Assembly (NCBI GenBank): GCA_964581505.1
Contig: CAZOOR010000006.1
Coordinates: forward strand, 1 to 64,000
From: CAZOOR01 sp964581505
GTDB lineage: Bacteria > Bacteroidota > Ignavibacteria > Kapaibacteriales > UBA2268
DNA length: 64,000 bases
Reading direction: 5' to 3'
Shown here: piece by piece, positions 35,613 through 45,196 of the stretch
Layout: every line of letters starts with the position of its first letter
Position numbering within the stretch: the first letter of the stretch is position 1
Position numbers and translations under genes: made by a program
Notes under the pieces: model-generated
What the model was told of the DNA's origin: nothing
The model's input: the letters and a program-made list of their open reading frames with translations, nothing else
Database searches by the model: none

Positions 35613-38015
35613 ATGTTACGACTGCTTTCAGTTATTATGTTTTTCGCTATTTTCGCTAATATCGAATGTTGGGCTAATAATAGCATTATCACAGGCTTTA
35701 TCTTTAATAAAAAGACCGGCAAAGCATTGCCCGGGGCTACAATTCGCGTGCTTAATAAAAATATTGGAACTTATTCTTCAACAAGTGGCTTTTTTAGATT
35801 GCAAGTACCGAAAGATACAAAAGACCTAAAAGTATCTTCAATTGGACATAAAAGCAAAATTGTAAATCTGCATAGCGGCGAGGATACTATTTTCGTTTAT
35901 TTGAAGGAAATTGCTGTAAAGAATAAGGGAGTTACCGTAACCGGAAATATTGAACCTATGGAAATAATTCGTAGAGCAATAGCCAAGAAGCAGGAAAATG
36001 TTGAAAAATTAAAAACGTTCAAAGGGCGACTGTATTCCAAAATTGTTTTTGAACTTGACGGGACATTATTTGCAAACAGCCAAGGTGGGAAAAATCTATA
36101 TGTAGGCACTAAAAATGAAAACTCAGAAGACCCTGAAAAATATCGCGCATTTCTATTTGAAACATTTTCCGATGTTTATATTGATTTTATAAAGAATGTA
36201 TCAAGTACTTATATTATTCAGAGGCGGCAAACAGCAAATCTAAAGCCGAGCCAAAATCTAATGGCGATTTCCAAGTTTATTAATTTATATGATGATGAAG
36301 TACGTTTTGGAGATGTGAGCATTCAAACACCACTAAGCAAAGATGCTTTTTCATATTATAAATATAAAATTATTGATAAACAGATATATGATGATAAATA
36401 TGTCTATGTGATTGATGTTATTCCGGCAACCAAACTTTTCCCTGCATTTAAAGGTATTCTCAAAATATTTGAAGATAATTATGCTATTGTCGAAGCTGAT
36501 TTACAGCCATCGAATAATACGGTCATTGCCTTTATTGACTCGCTAAGGATTAAGCAAAAATATAATAAATCCATAGAGAATATTTGGTATCCCGCTTTTT
36601 TTGAAATTACCGGCAAAGCAAGATTTGAAGTCGTAAAAGGTCTGTTGGACTTGAAAGCGGATTTGAAGGGAACAAGTATTTATTCCGATGTGGTATTAAA
36701 CAAACCGTTACCCGATAGTATCTATCATCAGGAAAAAATAAAAAATATTTCAGTTGCCGAAGATGCGGATTCCACAAAAGCAAATTTTTGGGAGAACAAC
36801 TCTTTGCGGGAAGTAACACGGAAGGAAAGAGATATTTATCATAGAATTGATAGCCTCGTAGCAAACGATTCACTAAGCAAGAAATCTAATAATTCTAATG
36901 ACTCCGCATTAAAATATACTATATTCCCTTACATTGATTACAATCGCGTCAATGCTTGCTCTTGCGGTTTATCTACTTATTTATCATTTAAAAATTTTAC
37001 AATAGGTGGCTTAGCTTCTTATTCGCTTGGTCTGAAACGAGTCTTTTGGGAAGGAACGCTATCTCGTAAATTTAATATGAAAGACAATAAATCAATTAAT
37101 CTCGGTATTTCTGCGTTTTCAAAAGTAGCACGGCTAAGCTTAGATAGAAGTTATGCAAATATCCTGAATACTTTTTTTGCCGGTTTTTTCCATTTTGATT
37201 ATTACGACTATATGCGTCAAGACGGGCTATCGCTTTCCGGTGAATATAAATCATCTTTATTTAATTTGGAATCAGGAATTAATGTATCCGAGCAAACATC
37301 ATTACGGAAAATGACTAATAGTTCGTTATTTTCAAAAGCGGTATGGCGCGAAAACCCGAATATTACCGAGGGGAAATATATAGTCGGTTTTCTGAAAGGA
37401 CAAACCGGTGATGTGAATTTAATCAAGACAAGCGAAAATTTTGAGAATGAACTTGAATTTAGTACTATATTTGGAACGAAAACAGAGAGCAAAAAATCTT
37501 TCTATTCACTTGTCGCCAGATATAAGGTTTCCATTCCTCTTATATACACAGGATACAGACCAATTAAATTATATCTCTCATTGGAGGGTGCTTATAGCTC
37601 GGCAAATATACCTATGCAATATATGCCAAAGATGCAAAGTTCAATGTTGTTCATTACAAAATTCGGACAATTCCTGACGGCACCTCCGTCAAAATACGGC
37701 GGAAGAGAGTACTACGCCACACATGCCGCTCTTAATTTGGGTGATTTATGGTGGCGGGCATTAGGTTTGCCATTGTACGAAGGGAGAGGACTGAACCTAA
37801 TACTAAGCGGTGCATATTCTCGCTTTTTTGCAAAAGGAAATTCAATATACTGCGATACAGGCAATGAGCATTATTCTGAAATAGGTTTCGGCTTATCCCG
37901 AATACCTACATTTATTAGCAATGTTTTCTACTTATCATTCGATGTTCGTTGGGGCATCGGACCTGTGGCTTCGGGACGGTTCGGCTGGGCTTTGTCAATA
38001 TCACTTCCGTTTTAA
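35613..38015 (+). CDS. DUF5686-like outer membrane protein with carboxypeptidase regulatory-like domain
   Basis: This 800-residue protein has a signal peptide (1-22). Residues about 23-105 form a CarboxypepD-regulatory-like plug (IITGFIFNKKTGKALPGATI ... VSSIGHKSKIV), as in TonB-dependent receptors. From about 110 it follows the DUF5686 pattern (PMEIIRRAIAKKQENVEKLK ... GRLYSKIVFELDG). The C-terminal 380 residues are barrel-like strands ending in an aromatic residue (GWALSISLPF). There is no TonB box or receptor plug proper. The family is widespread in Bacteroidota and of unknown function; a role in surface assembly or export is plausible. It follows the BNR T9SS gene by 5 bp. Confidence 0.8.
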   Translation: MLRLLSVIMFFAIFANIECWANNSIITGFIFNKKTGKALPGATIRVLNKNIGTYSSTSGFFRLQVPKDTKDLKVSSIGHKSKIVNLHSGEDTIFVYLKEIAVKNKGVTVTGNIEPMEIIRRAIAKKQENVEKLKTFKGRLYSKIVFELDGTLFANSQGGKNLYVGTKNENSEDPEKYRAFLFETFSDVYIDFIKNVSSTYIIQRRQTANLKPSQNLMAISKFINLYDDEVRFGDVSIQTPLSKDAFSYYKYKIIDKQIYDDKYVYVIDVIPATKLFPAFKGILKIFEDNYAIVEADLQPSNNTVIAFIDSLRIKQKYNKSIENIWYPAFFEITGKARFEVVKGLLDLKADLKGTSIYSDVVLNKPLPDSIYHQEKIKNISVAEDADSTKANFWENNSLREVTRKERDIYHRIDSLVANDSLSKKSNNSNDSALKYTIFPYIDYNRVNACSCGLSTYLSFKNFTIGGLASYSLGLKRVFWEGTLSRKFNMKDNKSINLGISAFSKVARLSLDRSYANILNTFFAGFFHFDYYDYMRQDGLSLSGEYKSSLFNLESGINVSEQTSLRKMTNSSLFSKAVWRENPNITEGKYIVGFLKGQTGDVNLIKTSENFENELEFSTIFGTKTESKKSFYSLVARYKVSIPLIYTGYRPIKLYLSLEGAYSSANIPMQYMPKMQSSMLFITKFGQFLTAPPSKYGGREYYATHAALNLGDLWWRALGLPLYEGRGLNLILSGAYSRFFAKGNSIYCDTGNEHYSEIGFGLSRIPTFISNVFYLSFDVRWGIGPVASGRFGWALSISLPF

Positions 38016-38044
38016 CTTATGGAAAGAATAACAAATCAATAGAT

Positions 38045-38938
38045 TTATGAATTCTTATTTGTGCTGTGATTTATGTCGTTATTATTTTTAACTTGGTTAT
38101 TGAAAAAAGTTTCCAATCTATGTTGTCCATATTTGGGAGCAATCCCATCAACAGATAATACCGTTAAGAAAAATTCTATCGGACCATAAATTTTAGATGA
38201 AGTAAAAGTCCTGAAAAACCATATAGTAAATTTTCTAATCCAATCAGGCAGATGTACAATTTTCACATCTTTTGAGTATGCATTTAGAGCCAAAGTTGCA
38301 ATCTCATTTTGAGTTAAAATATCAGGTCCGCCAATACTTATTTCCGTTTCGGAAGTATTAATAGCCTGTACACAGATTTTAGCTAAGTCTTCACCATCTA
38401 TCGGATTCATTTTGTACTGTCCATTCCCAAATAAATATACCTTACCTTTCTTAGCCATATTGAGAAAATCACTCATATCGGAATAAAATCCTGTTGGTCT
38501 TATTATAGTATATTCAAGAACGGAACTTTTCAATAAATCAACAAAGCGTTCTTTGGCTTCCATTATTTTTAATTCACGCAGTTTGTCCCCGTGAAGAACG
38601 GAAATATAAATAAACTTCCTTACTCCTGATTGTAGAGCCTCATTCAACAAATTGACATTTGCCTGATAATCAACGTCCATATATGTTAATCCGTCTTTTT
38701 GTCTTGTTATGCCAACTGTCGAGATAACAACATCAACATCTTCACAGCAGTTAATTAATGTATTTGCTTGTGTTACTTCGGCTGTTATTATATCCACGAA
38801 ACTATTCTGTTGTATTGAAGACGGAATTTTTTTCGGATTGCGTACAATTGTTTTAACCGGATATTTTTGGCGTATAAGTTCTTTTAGAATATAAGCACCC
38901 AAGTATCCGGTAGAGCCTGCTATTAGTATTTTTTTCAT
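38045..38938 (-). CDS. NmrA-like SDR family NAD(P)-binding protein
   Basis: This 297-residue atypical short-chain dehydrogenase/reductase starts with the Rossmann motif KILIAGSTGYLGAYIL (GxxGxxG). It continues with VRNPKKI for NADP recognition, DVVISTVGITRQKDG, YISVLHGDKL and RPTGFYSDM. The Tyr-x3-Lys catalytic pair of classical SDRs is not clear, as is usual in NmrA/complex-I-39-kDa-like members, which often act as redox sensors or chaperone-like proteins. The C-terminal segment has one hydrophobic stretch (WFFRTF). It converges with the DUF5686 gene, with 29 bp between stops. Confidence 0.85.
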   Translation of the reverse strand: MKKILIAGSTGYLGAYILKELIRQKYPVKTIVRNPKKIPSSIQQNSFVDIITAEVTQANTLINCCEDVDVVISTVGITRQKDGLTYMDVDYQANVNLLNEALQSGVRKFIYISVLHGDKLRELKIMEAKERFVDLLKSSVLEYTIIRPTGFYSDMSDFLNMAKKGKVYLFGNGQYKMNPIDGEDLAKICVQAINTSETEISIGGPDILTQNEIATLALNAYSKDVKIVHLPDWIRKFTIWFFRTFTSSKIYGPIEFFLTVLSVDGIAPKYGQHRLETFFNNQVKNNNDINHSTNKNS

Positions 38939-39008
38939 AATGTAATCTCCATATTATTTATAATCAATATAGTACATTAGCCCTGTAGCTTGTTGTTTAG
39001 ATATTTAC

Positions 39009-39041
39009 AAAAAAGGGTTACCCGTATTATCAAGTAACCCT
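39009..39041 (-). terminator. Terminator after the OmpA-like gene
   Basis: On the minus strand a stem AGGGTTAC/GTAACCCT with a 12-nt loop is followed by a T-rich tail, about 20 bp beyond the stop of the OmpA-like gene. Confidence 0.85.
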
Positions 39042-39062
39042 AATAATTAAAATTGACAATGC

Positions 39063-40979
39063 TTATTTTGGCGTAATAACATGAATCTGAACAGTACGGG
39101 AAAGTTGTCTGCCTATTGCTTTATCATTATTAAAGATAGGTACACTTTCGCCAACACCATAAACATCTAACTTGACATCTTTCTTCTTTTTCTTAATATA
39201 ATCCCTGACGGCTTCGGCACGGCGGCGAGCAAGTTTTTGATTATATTTATCATCACCTATCCTATCCGTGTAACCGTAAATTTTAATAGTAGAGTTATAT
39301 TTAACAGCCGGAATAATATATTCGTCAATAATCTTTTGGTCGGCTTGCGAGATTTCCGATTTATCAAAATCGAAAAGAATAAGACTGAACTTAGAAACAA
39401 TTCTATCCGGCAAATCTTCCGTTTTCTTTCTGTTCGTTGAGTAGTATTCAATAGGAATTGAACCGGTAACTGTTTTCTCAACGCCATTAACGGTTGTAGC
39501 TGTTAGTTTATAATCAATAGGTACTTGCTTGTTTGTCAGTTCGTTCGGGCGGATAGTCCACTGCATTGGCGGGGGCAGACCCAAGCCTTTGTTTCGGCGT
39601 AGTAATCTATCCGATTGAGTTATTTCCATTGTCCAAGTGATAATGGAATCTTCGGATAGTGCATAAGGAACAAATTCAATAAGAGAAGGCTCGGCAAGTC
39701 TTTGGTTCTCACTCTGTATCAATATAGGTTTGAATAAGTCCGGTGTATTACTATAGAATTCAATTCTTCTATTTTCCGAAATGCCGTCCGGGTCGCGCAA
39801 TGATGAAGGCTTTTGCGGCAATCCACCACCCTTAACAGTAATTTTTTTCGGGTCAATATCGAAATTCTCTACGAGATAATCCTTTGCGTAAACTGCACGC
39901 ATAAGAGCAAGGTCTTTGCTGTTTTTTTCGCTTGCTCCATCAATAGTGCCGACAATAGTTAGGTCGGCATTTGGTCTTGTCTCCATTCTTTTTCCGACAA
40001 CATCAAGCGTACTCATATTGATTTTCATAGCATCGGGTTCTAATCTCTGTATCGAGAATTCACCGCTTTCGGTTTTACCAATCATTACTTGTGCATCTTC
40101 CTGCGGTTCAATAGTATTCTTGTCAAGGAATATATAAGGAATGAATGGATAAAGCTCCGAATACTGAACATCTTCTACTTTAACCGATTGAACCGGGGCA
40201 GTCGTACCGTCAGGATTGTAATATCTGACTTCCTTGAAACCAAGGTCAATACCTGCCGCAGGTTGCGGTTCGGGTTTTGAATCGCTTTCGAGTGAATATG
40301 TAAGATTAACACCCAGCCTCAATTGCGATGCTTTCCAAGTAGTTAAGTTTGTAGCCGCCGATACTCTCGTTATCGGAAACCTGAACGATAGTTCCGGTGT
40401 TACATAAAACTTATCGCTTATTTGGAACATATAACCAACACCAATTGCCAATGCCGCACGGATATTTGTCGATGGAATATTATTGCTGTCAATTCCGTCT
40501 CCGTTCTCTGTTAATCTATAATCATTATCAATTGGAAAACCGAACTCTAAACCGGCAAGGAAATAAAGCGGTTTAACCGGCAATAGGTTATGAAACTGCA
40601 TAATCGGTGATACTTCCAAATAGCCGAGACCAAAATCATATTTTCGATTTCGATATGAAATATTTTTCGAAAAAAGTTCTACGCTCATCGGATTATATCC
40701 GATTCTACCTGTCATTACAAATATATCGTCAATCGGGAACAGACCGATAAGTCCGAGATTTCCTGTGTACGATGTATTATTCTCATTGAAAAACGGATTG
40801 TCCGGTGATAAGCCGTCCGGAAATGCCGGTTGGTGCATATTTACATTCAATCCCCCATATATGCCCAATGACAGCGGAACTTTGAAATTGTCCGCTTTTT
40901 TTCCCGTGGCGTTCTGTGCTAATGTCGCTACGCTAAACGTAACGAATATGAACAAAAATAAGATTGTTAACTTCCTCAT
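39063..40979 (-). CDS. OmpA-family outer membrane protein with two OmpA-like domains
   Basis: This 638-residue protein has a signal peptide (1-21, ending TLAQ). It has an N-terminal membrane barrel of about 210 residues (LSLGIYGGLNVNMHQPAFPD ... LRLGVNLTYSLE). Then come two OmpA-like segments. The first, about 265-415, reads PYIFLDKNTIEPQ, AKDYLVENFDIDPKKITVKG and ENRRIEFY. The second, about 530-638, reads ILFDFDKSEISQADQKIIDE, GYTDRIGDDKYNQKLARRRA and VQIHV. About 115 residues of beta-rich linker separate them. The C-terminal domain keeps the peptidoglycan-binding pattern (TDRIG, NQKLARRRA). It should tether the outer membrane to the wall. TAAATTTG on the minus strand at 41032-41039 fits a -7 promoter element. 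Confidence 0.88.
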   Translation of the reverse strand: MRKLTILFLFIFVTFSVATLAQNATGKKADNFKVPLSLGIYGGLNVNMHQPAFPDGLSPDNPFFNENNTSYTGNLGLIGLFPIDDIFVMTGRIGYNPMSVELFSKNISYRNRKYDFGLGYLEVSPIMQFHNLLPVKPLYFLAGLEFGFPIDNDYRLTENGDGIDSNNIPSTNIRAALAIGVGYMFQISDKFYVTPELSFRFPITRVSAATNLTTWKASQLRLGVNLTYSLESDSKPEPQPAAGIDLGFKEVRYYNPDGTTAPVQSVKVEDVQYSELYPFIPYIFLDKNTIEPQEDAQVMIGKTESGEFSIQRLEPDAMKINMSTLDVVGKRMETRPNADLTIVGTIDGASEKNSKDLALMRAVYAKDYLVENFDIDPKKITVKGGGLPQKPSSLRDPDGISENRRIEFYSNTPDLFKPILIQSENQRLAEPSLIEFVPYALSEDSIITWTMEITQSDRLLRRNKGLGLPPPMQWTIRPNELTNKQVPIDYKLTATTVNGVEKTVTGSIPIEYYSTNRKKTEDLPDRIVSKFSLILFDFDKSEISQADQKIIDEYIIPAVKYNSTIKIYGYTDRIGDDKYNQKLARRRAEAVRDYIKKKKKDVKLDVYGVGESVPIFNNDKAIGRQLSRTVQIHVITPK

Positions 40980-41047
40980 TGCTGCAACTCTTCTTTTTGT
41001 GAAAAATAATATTTATTCTTTTTTATACTTACAAATTTAAGAAAAAA

Positions 41048-41680
41048 TTAATTGCTTCGCATTGTAAAAAGCAAAACGACCGTAATCACTGCGGCACTTA
41101 CAACAGCAACCGGTTGCACAATGTCTTTCCAGAATGAAGACGGTGGTTCGGGAATTTTCGCTTTTGCAAATTTATAAGTACTTTCATTGTACAGTACGGC
41201 ATCTTCACGTGAAATTTTATCTATATTTGTTTCTATATCGAAATTGAGGGGGAGTATTCTATTGTCCTTGAGTAGTAGAGTAGCTGATAAATCACAATCA
41301 ATATATCTTAGCAATGAATCATTGTCGTTCTCATCATTAGCGTATTTCACAAGAATTGAATTGCTAAAATCAAGATAAGGTTTTTTGCTTGTTCCATTAT
41401 CGCTGACAAAGAGAGCGATATTGGCATTTGCGGCGCGAGAGAGCAATAATGAATTAAAAAATCGTTCAGCTTCTATTGTTTTAATGTTAGAATATACGGT
41501 ATCGCAGTTATTATGTATTAATTGAGTAATAATGCTGTCAGCCATTGCGACAAGATCCTGTTTAATAACTTTAATATTTGTCAAAGCCTCTCTCTGCTCA
41601 GCCACAGAAAAAGATGAAGTAAAAGACAATAACAAGAAAGAAAAAAATAAAAGCAAACTATTTTTCGGAAGATATTTCAT
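41048..41680 (-). CDS. Exported protein of unknown function with C-terminal membrane anchor
   Basis: This 210-residue protein has a signal peptide (about 1-27, SLLLFFSFLLLSFTSSFSVA) and a single C-terminal hydrophobic helix (about 185-205, VQPVAVVSAAVITVVLLFTM) followed by RSN. The middle 150 residues are mixed alpha/beta with no motif I recognise (DSIITQLIHNNCDTVYSNIK, NANIALFVSD). The topology suggests a periplasmic domain tethered to the inner membrane. It starts 3 bp after the stop of the gene at 41684-42175 and is co-transcribed with it. Confidence 0.6.
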   Translation of the reverse strand: MKYLPKNSLLLFFSFLLLSFTSSFSVAEQREALTNIKVIKQDLVAMADSIITQLIHNNCDTVYSNIKTIEAERFFNSLLLSRAANANIALFVSDNGTSKKPYLDFSNSILVKYANDENDNDSLLRYIDCDLSATLLLKDNRILPLNFDIETNIDKISREDAVLYNESTYKFAKAKIPEPPSSFWKDIVQPVAVVSAAVITVVLLFTMRSN

Positions 41681-41683
41681 TGG

Positions 41684-42175
41684 CTACCTGTGTGAAATAT
41701 TCCGTTTCAGCTTGATAAAAGCAGATGTAAGTTCCCTTTCGCTCCAATATGAAGAAGGTCTGATAATTAGCGGACGTTTGCGAATTTTTAATTTGATTTT
41801 AATTATCCTGAATTTACCGGTGTACTTGGCATATTCTCTGCCAATAAATATTCTTGCAATATCTTCCTTAGTAAAAGTCCGCTTCCTAAATCTATTACTG
41901 AAAATAACAAAATCCTCACCGATAATAATTTCCTTTTTCTTCGATGTTTCGACAAAAAGCCCGACAGCAGTAAGAACAATAAATACAGCCAATAGTATGA
42001 CGACAGGGTCAAGTAGAGTGAACGTCAGTGTACGGTCTGCCAAACTGCCCTTAATAAGAGCATATAAGATAATGGCAATTGCATAGACAGCAATATACTT
42101 CCAATAAAAATCCAATCTACGTGTGAAGGATTTTCCGTTTTCAATTTTTTCTGTATTGATGTCCGTCTTGTTCAT
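41684..42175 (-). CDS. Small membrane protein with PH-like cytoplasmic domain
   Basis: This 163-residue protein has two membrane helices (about 28-48 YIAVYAIAIILYALI and about 56-75 VVILLAVFIVLTAVGLFV). A roughly 80-residue basic beta-rich domain follows (IIIGEDFVIFSNRFRKRTFT ... IRPSSYWSERELTSAFIKLK), resembling bacterial PH-like domains of the YdbS type. Function unknown. It heads a two-gene unit downstream of murG; the gap to murG is 73 bp, so read-through from the nad-mur operon is possible. Confidence 0.6.
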   Translation of the reverse strand: MNKTDINTEKIENGKSFTRRLDFYWKYIAVYAIAIILYALIKGSLADRTLTFTLLDPVVILLAVFIVLTAVGLFVETSKKKEIIIGEDFVIFSNRFRKRTFTKEDIARIFIGREYAKYTGKFRIIKIKLKIRKRPLIIRPSSYWSERELTSAFIKLKRNISHR

Positions 42176-42248
42176 TTCAATTATTTAATAACAAAAACAA
42201 TATACACAAAGTTAATATTTTTAGAACAAAATACAATAAATAATTATG

Positions 42249-43343
42249 CTAAGAGGCAAAAAGTTTCAAAATAAATTTAGCCGCATCTTTTGCGGCATTG
42301 GGTTTTGCAAGTGATTTTGCCGATACCGACATTTCGTTAATCTTTGATTCATTGTAGAGTAACTCAGGAATAACGTATTCGATTTTATCCCACAATTGAT
42401 TATCGCGGAGCATATAGCCGGCGCCCTTTTCTTCAAAAATCTTAGCATTATATGTCTGATGGTCATTTGCCGCATTAGGATATGGAACGAGCAATGCCGG
42501 TTTGGCAACAATGGCAAGTTCCGCTATCGTAGTAGCGCCGGAACGAGCTAGTACAATATCTGCGGCTGAATATGCCGAAGCCATATCATCAATAAACGGG
42601 AAAATCTTAATATTATCGGTTGCGGATATATTCGGTTTGAATGTATTGCCCGTCTGCCAAATAATTTGCAAATCATCTGCTTTCCCAGATTTGATAAATT
42701 TTTCTACCGCTTGATTAATTGTTCTTGCTCCGAGGCTACCACCAAAAACAAGAACTGTTTTTTTATCAGTTTGCAAACCGAACTTATTCAAAGCCGTTTC
42801 GCTTGCGGGTAAATCAAGTAAATCTTGTCGGACAGGATTACCTATGTTAATTATCCTTGTTTTTGCACCTTGTTTCAAATATTTCAAACTTTCCTCGAAA
42901 GCAGTGAAAATAAGCGAACTGCGTGATGCAAGTGCTTTGATAGATTTTCCCGGATAGACATTGGACTCCATCAATACCAATGGTTTGCGTTTCATTGTTG
43001 CGGCAATTCCGGCAGGGTAGCTCAAATAAGCACCGGCACATAGTACGGCGTTTATTTCATATTTATCAATTAAATTCTGACAAATATTCATAGAACTCAA
43101 GGTTTTGAATGGAATAAGAAAATTAGCCGGTGAAAATTTACCCTTGAAGCCACGCATAGGAATATTATAAAAAGGATAGCCCGCTTCGGGTACTTTCTTC
43201 CCTTCTATTCTGTGAGCGTTACCAACAAATACGGCGTTAAAATCATCGCCGAGTTCATTTTGTAATTCTTCGACTACGGAAATTGCAGGGAACAGATGCC
43301 CCCCTGTCCCTCCGGCGGCAACAAGCAGATTAAATTTCGACAT
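42249..43343 (-). CDS. murG: UDP-GlcNAc:undecaprenyl-PP-MurNAc-pentapeptide GlcNAc transferase
   Basis: This 364-residue peripheral membrane glycosyltransferase makes lipid II from lipid I. It has the G-loop VAAGGTGGHLFPA (11-16), GFKGKFSPANFLIPFK, LVLMESNVYPGKSIK (the lipid-facing part), VFGGSLGARTINQAV and the UDP-GlcNAc site ARSGATTIAELAIVAKPALL. The HxxxNxxPG signature is partly changed (ESNVYPG instead of EQNxxPG). The length fits the family. It begins 16 bp after nadC. No other mur or fts gene is here, so murG is outside a dcw cluster. Confidence 0.96.
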   Translation of the reverse strand: MSKFNLLVAAGGTGGHLFPAISVVEELQNELGDDFNAVFVGNAHRIEGKKVPEAGYPFYNIPMRGFKGKFSPANFLIPFKTLSSMNICQNLIDKYEINAVLCAGAYLSYPAGIAATMKRKPLVLMESNVYPGKSIKALASRSSLIFTAFEESLKYLKQGAKTRIINIGNPVRQDLLDLPASETALNKFGLQTDKKTVLVFGGSLGARTINQAVEKFIKSGKADDLQIIWQTGNTFKPNISATDNIKIFPFIDDMASAYSAADIVLARSGATTIAELAIVAKPALLVPYPNAANDHQTYNAKIFEEKGAGYMLRDNQLWDKIEYVIPELLYNESKINEMSVSAKSLAKPNAAKDAAKFILKLFAS

Positions 43344-43359
43344 AGTTATTCATTATTAC

Positions 43360-44223
43360 TTATAATTTTTCAAATTCAATATGTATATCGGCGGCTTTGA
43401 CGCTATGTGTCAGCGCTCCTATTGATATTGCATTAATTCCGGTATCTAAATATTCTCTAAAATTAGAGTAATTAATCCCACCGGACGACTCAATGAAAAC
43501 GTCATTCCCGCCGGAATATGAGCGAATTAGTCTTACAGCCGAAATTGTTTGCTCACGATTCATATTGTCAAGCAAGAAACCGTCCACACCGGCTTGCATA
43601 GCCTCTTTGATTTGCTCTTCGTTCTCTACTTCGATTTCAAGCGGCAGAGTATAATGCTTTCCTTTGAGCATTGCGATAGCTTCGCTCACGCTTCCTGCGG
43701 CTTCTATATGATTATCCTTAATCAATATGCCCGAAGATAAATCCATTCTGTGATTATAACCGCCACCCATACTGACGGAATATTTCTCGAATAGCCGCAA
43801 TCCGGGTGTTGTCTTTCGAGTATCAAGAATTTTCACATTATAAGGGCGGGCTATGGTGGCAAACTTAGCCGCCATAGTGGCTATGCCGGACATTCTTTGA
43901 ATTAGGTTGAGATACACCCTTTCCTTTTTCAAAATGTCGGCGGCATCACCGCTCAAAATTGCAATAACAGTGCCGTCCGAAACAGATTCGCGGTCATTAT
44001 GCAAAATTTCGACTTCCTGAGCCGAAAAAATATGCTTAGTCAGATTAATCCCTGCAAGCACAATGTCCTCTTCTGCTTGAATAATAGCACGTACCGGATT
44101 GTCATCTCTATAAATACCGTCAGTAGTTTTATCCCCATCGGGTAAATCTTCGCGAAGGAACTCGTCTATTTTACGAGAAATATATTCTGCCGGCAGTTCT
44201 GTCAGTTGCGGATATTCAATCAA
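43360..44223 (-). CDS. nadC: Nicotinate-nucleotide pyrophosphorylase (carboxylating)
   Basis: This 287-residue cytoplasmic enzyme converts quinolinate and phosphoribosyl pyrophosphate to nicotinate mononucleotide. The family signatures DTRKTTPGLRLFEKYSVSMG, HRMDLSSGILIKDNH, IEVENEEQIKEA, FLLDNMNREQ and ESSGGINYSNFREYLDTGI are all present. Its neighbour upstream by 11 bp is nadA, the preceding step of de novo NAD synthesis. nadB is not in the window, while nadK, the last step to NADP, is at 50553. Confidence 0.96.
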   Translation of the reverse strand: MIEYPQLTELPAEYISRKIDEFLREDLPDGDKTTDGIYRDDNPVRAIIQAEEDIVLAGINLTKHIFSAQEVEILHNDRESVSDGTVIAILSGDAADILKKERVYLNLIQRMSGIATMAAKFATIARPYNVKILDTRKTTPGLRLFEKYSVSMGGGYNHRMDLSSGILIKDNHIEAAGSVSEAIAMLKGKHYTLPLEIEVENEEQIKEAMQAGVDGFLLDNMNREQTISAVRLIRSYSGGNDVFIESSGGINYSNFREYLDTGINAISIGALTHSVKAADIHIEFEKL

Positions 44224-44234
44224 TTTTCTTTCCT

Positions 44235-45155
44235 TTAACTTAGTTCGAGCATACGTTCGAGCGGCTTTAAAGCACGCAATCTTATTTCTTCGTCCATTAT
44301 GATTTCCGGTTCGAGCGTTTCGAGTGCCGCAATCATTTTATCAATTGTGTTTAATTTCATATATGGACAATTATTACAATCACACCCATCAATATTCGGT
44401 ACCGAGTAATACTTTTTATCGGGCGCTTTCAATTCAATTTGATGAATGATACCCGGTTCGGTCAGAATAATAAATTCCTTCTTATTGCTATTTGTAGCAT
44501 AGTTCAAAATACCTGTAGTCGAGCCGACAAAATCGGCATAATCCAATAGAGTTTGTGGGCATTCCGGATGTGCCAATACATCGGCTTCGGGGTATTTGCT
44601 CATCAAGTTCAGCAATTCTATTTCGGAAAACTGTTCGTGAACTTCGCAACTTCCGTCCCAAAGCACCATATCCCTACCGGTCTGTTTCATAACGTAAGAA
44701 CCGAGATATTTATCGGGGGCAAAACATATTTTTTCGTTCGATGGCAGGGAATTAACTATCTTGACAGAATTGGAAGAAGTAACAATAATATCCGACATTG
44801 CTTTGACATCAGCTGTACAATTGATATACGAAAGAATGGTATGGTCTGAATGCGCTTCCACCCATTCCTTGAATTTAGCCGGTGGCGCCGAATCGGCGAG
44901 CGAGCAACCGGCTTCCATATCGGGTATTAGAACCGTTTTTGTCGGATTTAATATTTTGGCAGTTTCTGCCATAAAATGTACACCGCAGAACAATATTACA
45001 TCTGCATCGGTTTCCTTAGCCGCCTGTGCCAAAGCCAGCGAATCGCCGAGGAAATCGGCTATATCCTGTATCTCCGCTTCCTGATAATAATGAGCGAGAA
45101 TTATTGCGTTACGCTCTTTTCTCAGACGGTTAAGTTTTTCTATTTTTGTTTCCAT
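44235..45155 (-). CDS. nadA: Quinolinate synthase A
   Basis: This 306-residue iron-sulphur enzyme condenses iminoaspartate with dihydroxyacetone phosphate to quinolinate. The three conserved cluster cysteines can be assigned as Cys84 (EAGCSLAD), Cys170 (WDGSCEVHE) and Cys263 (CNNCPYM). Other family motifs are AHYYQEAEIQDIADFLGDSL, CGVHFMAETAKILNP and HPECPQTLLDYADFVGSTTG. It is followed by nadC (11 bp) and preceded by trmB (41 bp); the four genes trmB-nadA-nadC-murG probably form one operon. Confidence 0.97.
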   Translation of the reverse strand: METKIEKLNRLRKERNAIILAHYYQEAEIQDIADFLGDSLALAQAAKETDADVILFCGVHFMAETAKILNPTKTVLIPDMEAGCSLADSAPPAKFKEWVEAHSDHTILSYINCTADVKAMSDIIVTSSNSVKIVNSLPSNEKICFAPDKYLGSYVMKQTGRDMVLWDGSCEVHEQFSEIELLNLMSKYPEADVLAHPECPQTLLDYADFVGSTTGILNYATNSNKKEFIILTEPGIIHQIELKAPDKKYYSVPNIDGCDCNNCPYMKLNTIDKMIAALETLEPEIIMDEEIRLRALKPLERMLELS

Positions 45156-45196
45156 TGCTTACTTTCATCTTTTATTGTTTGAAACGAATTGTTTCC

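Noticed and set aside
41532..42086. 184-codon plus-strand frame across two minus-strand genes
   Set aside because: It spans the junction of two genes with good ribosome-binding contexts and membrane topology; hydrophobic composition comes from antisense reading of membrane helices.
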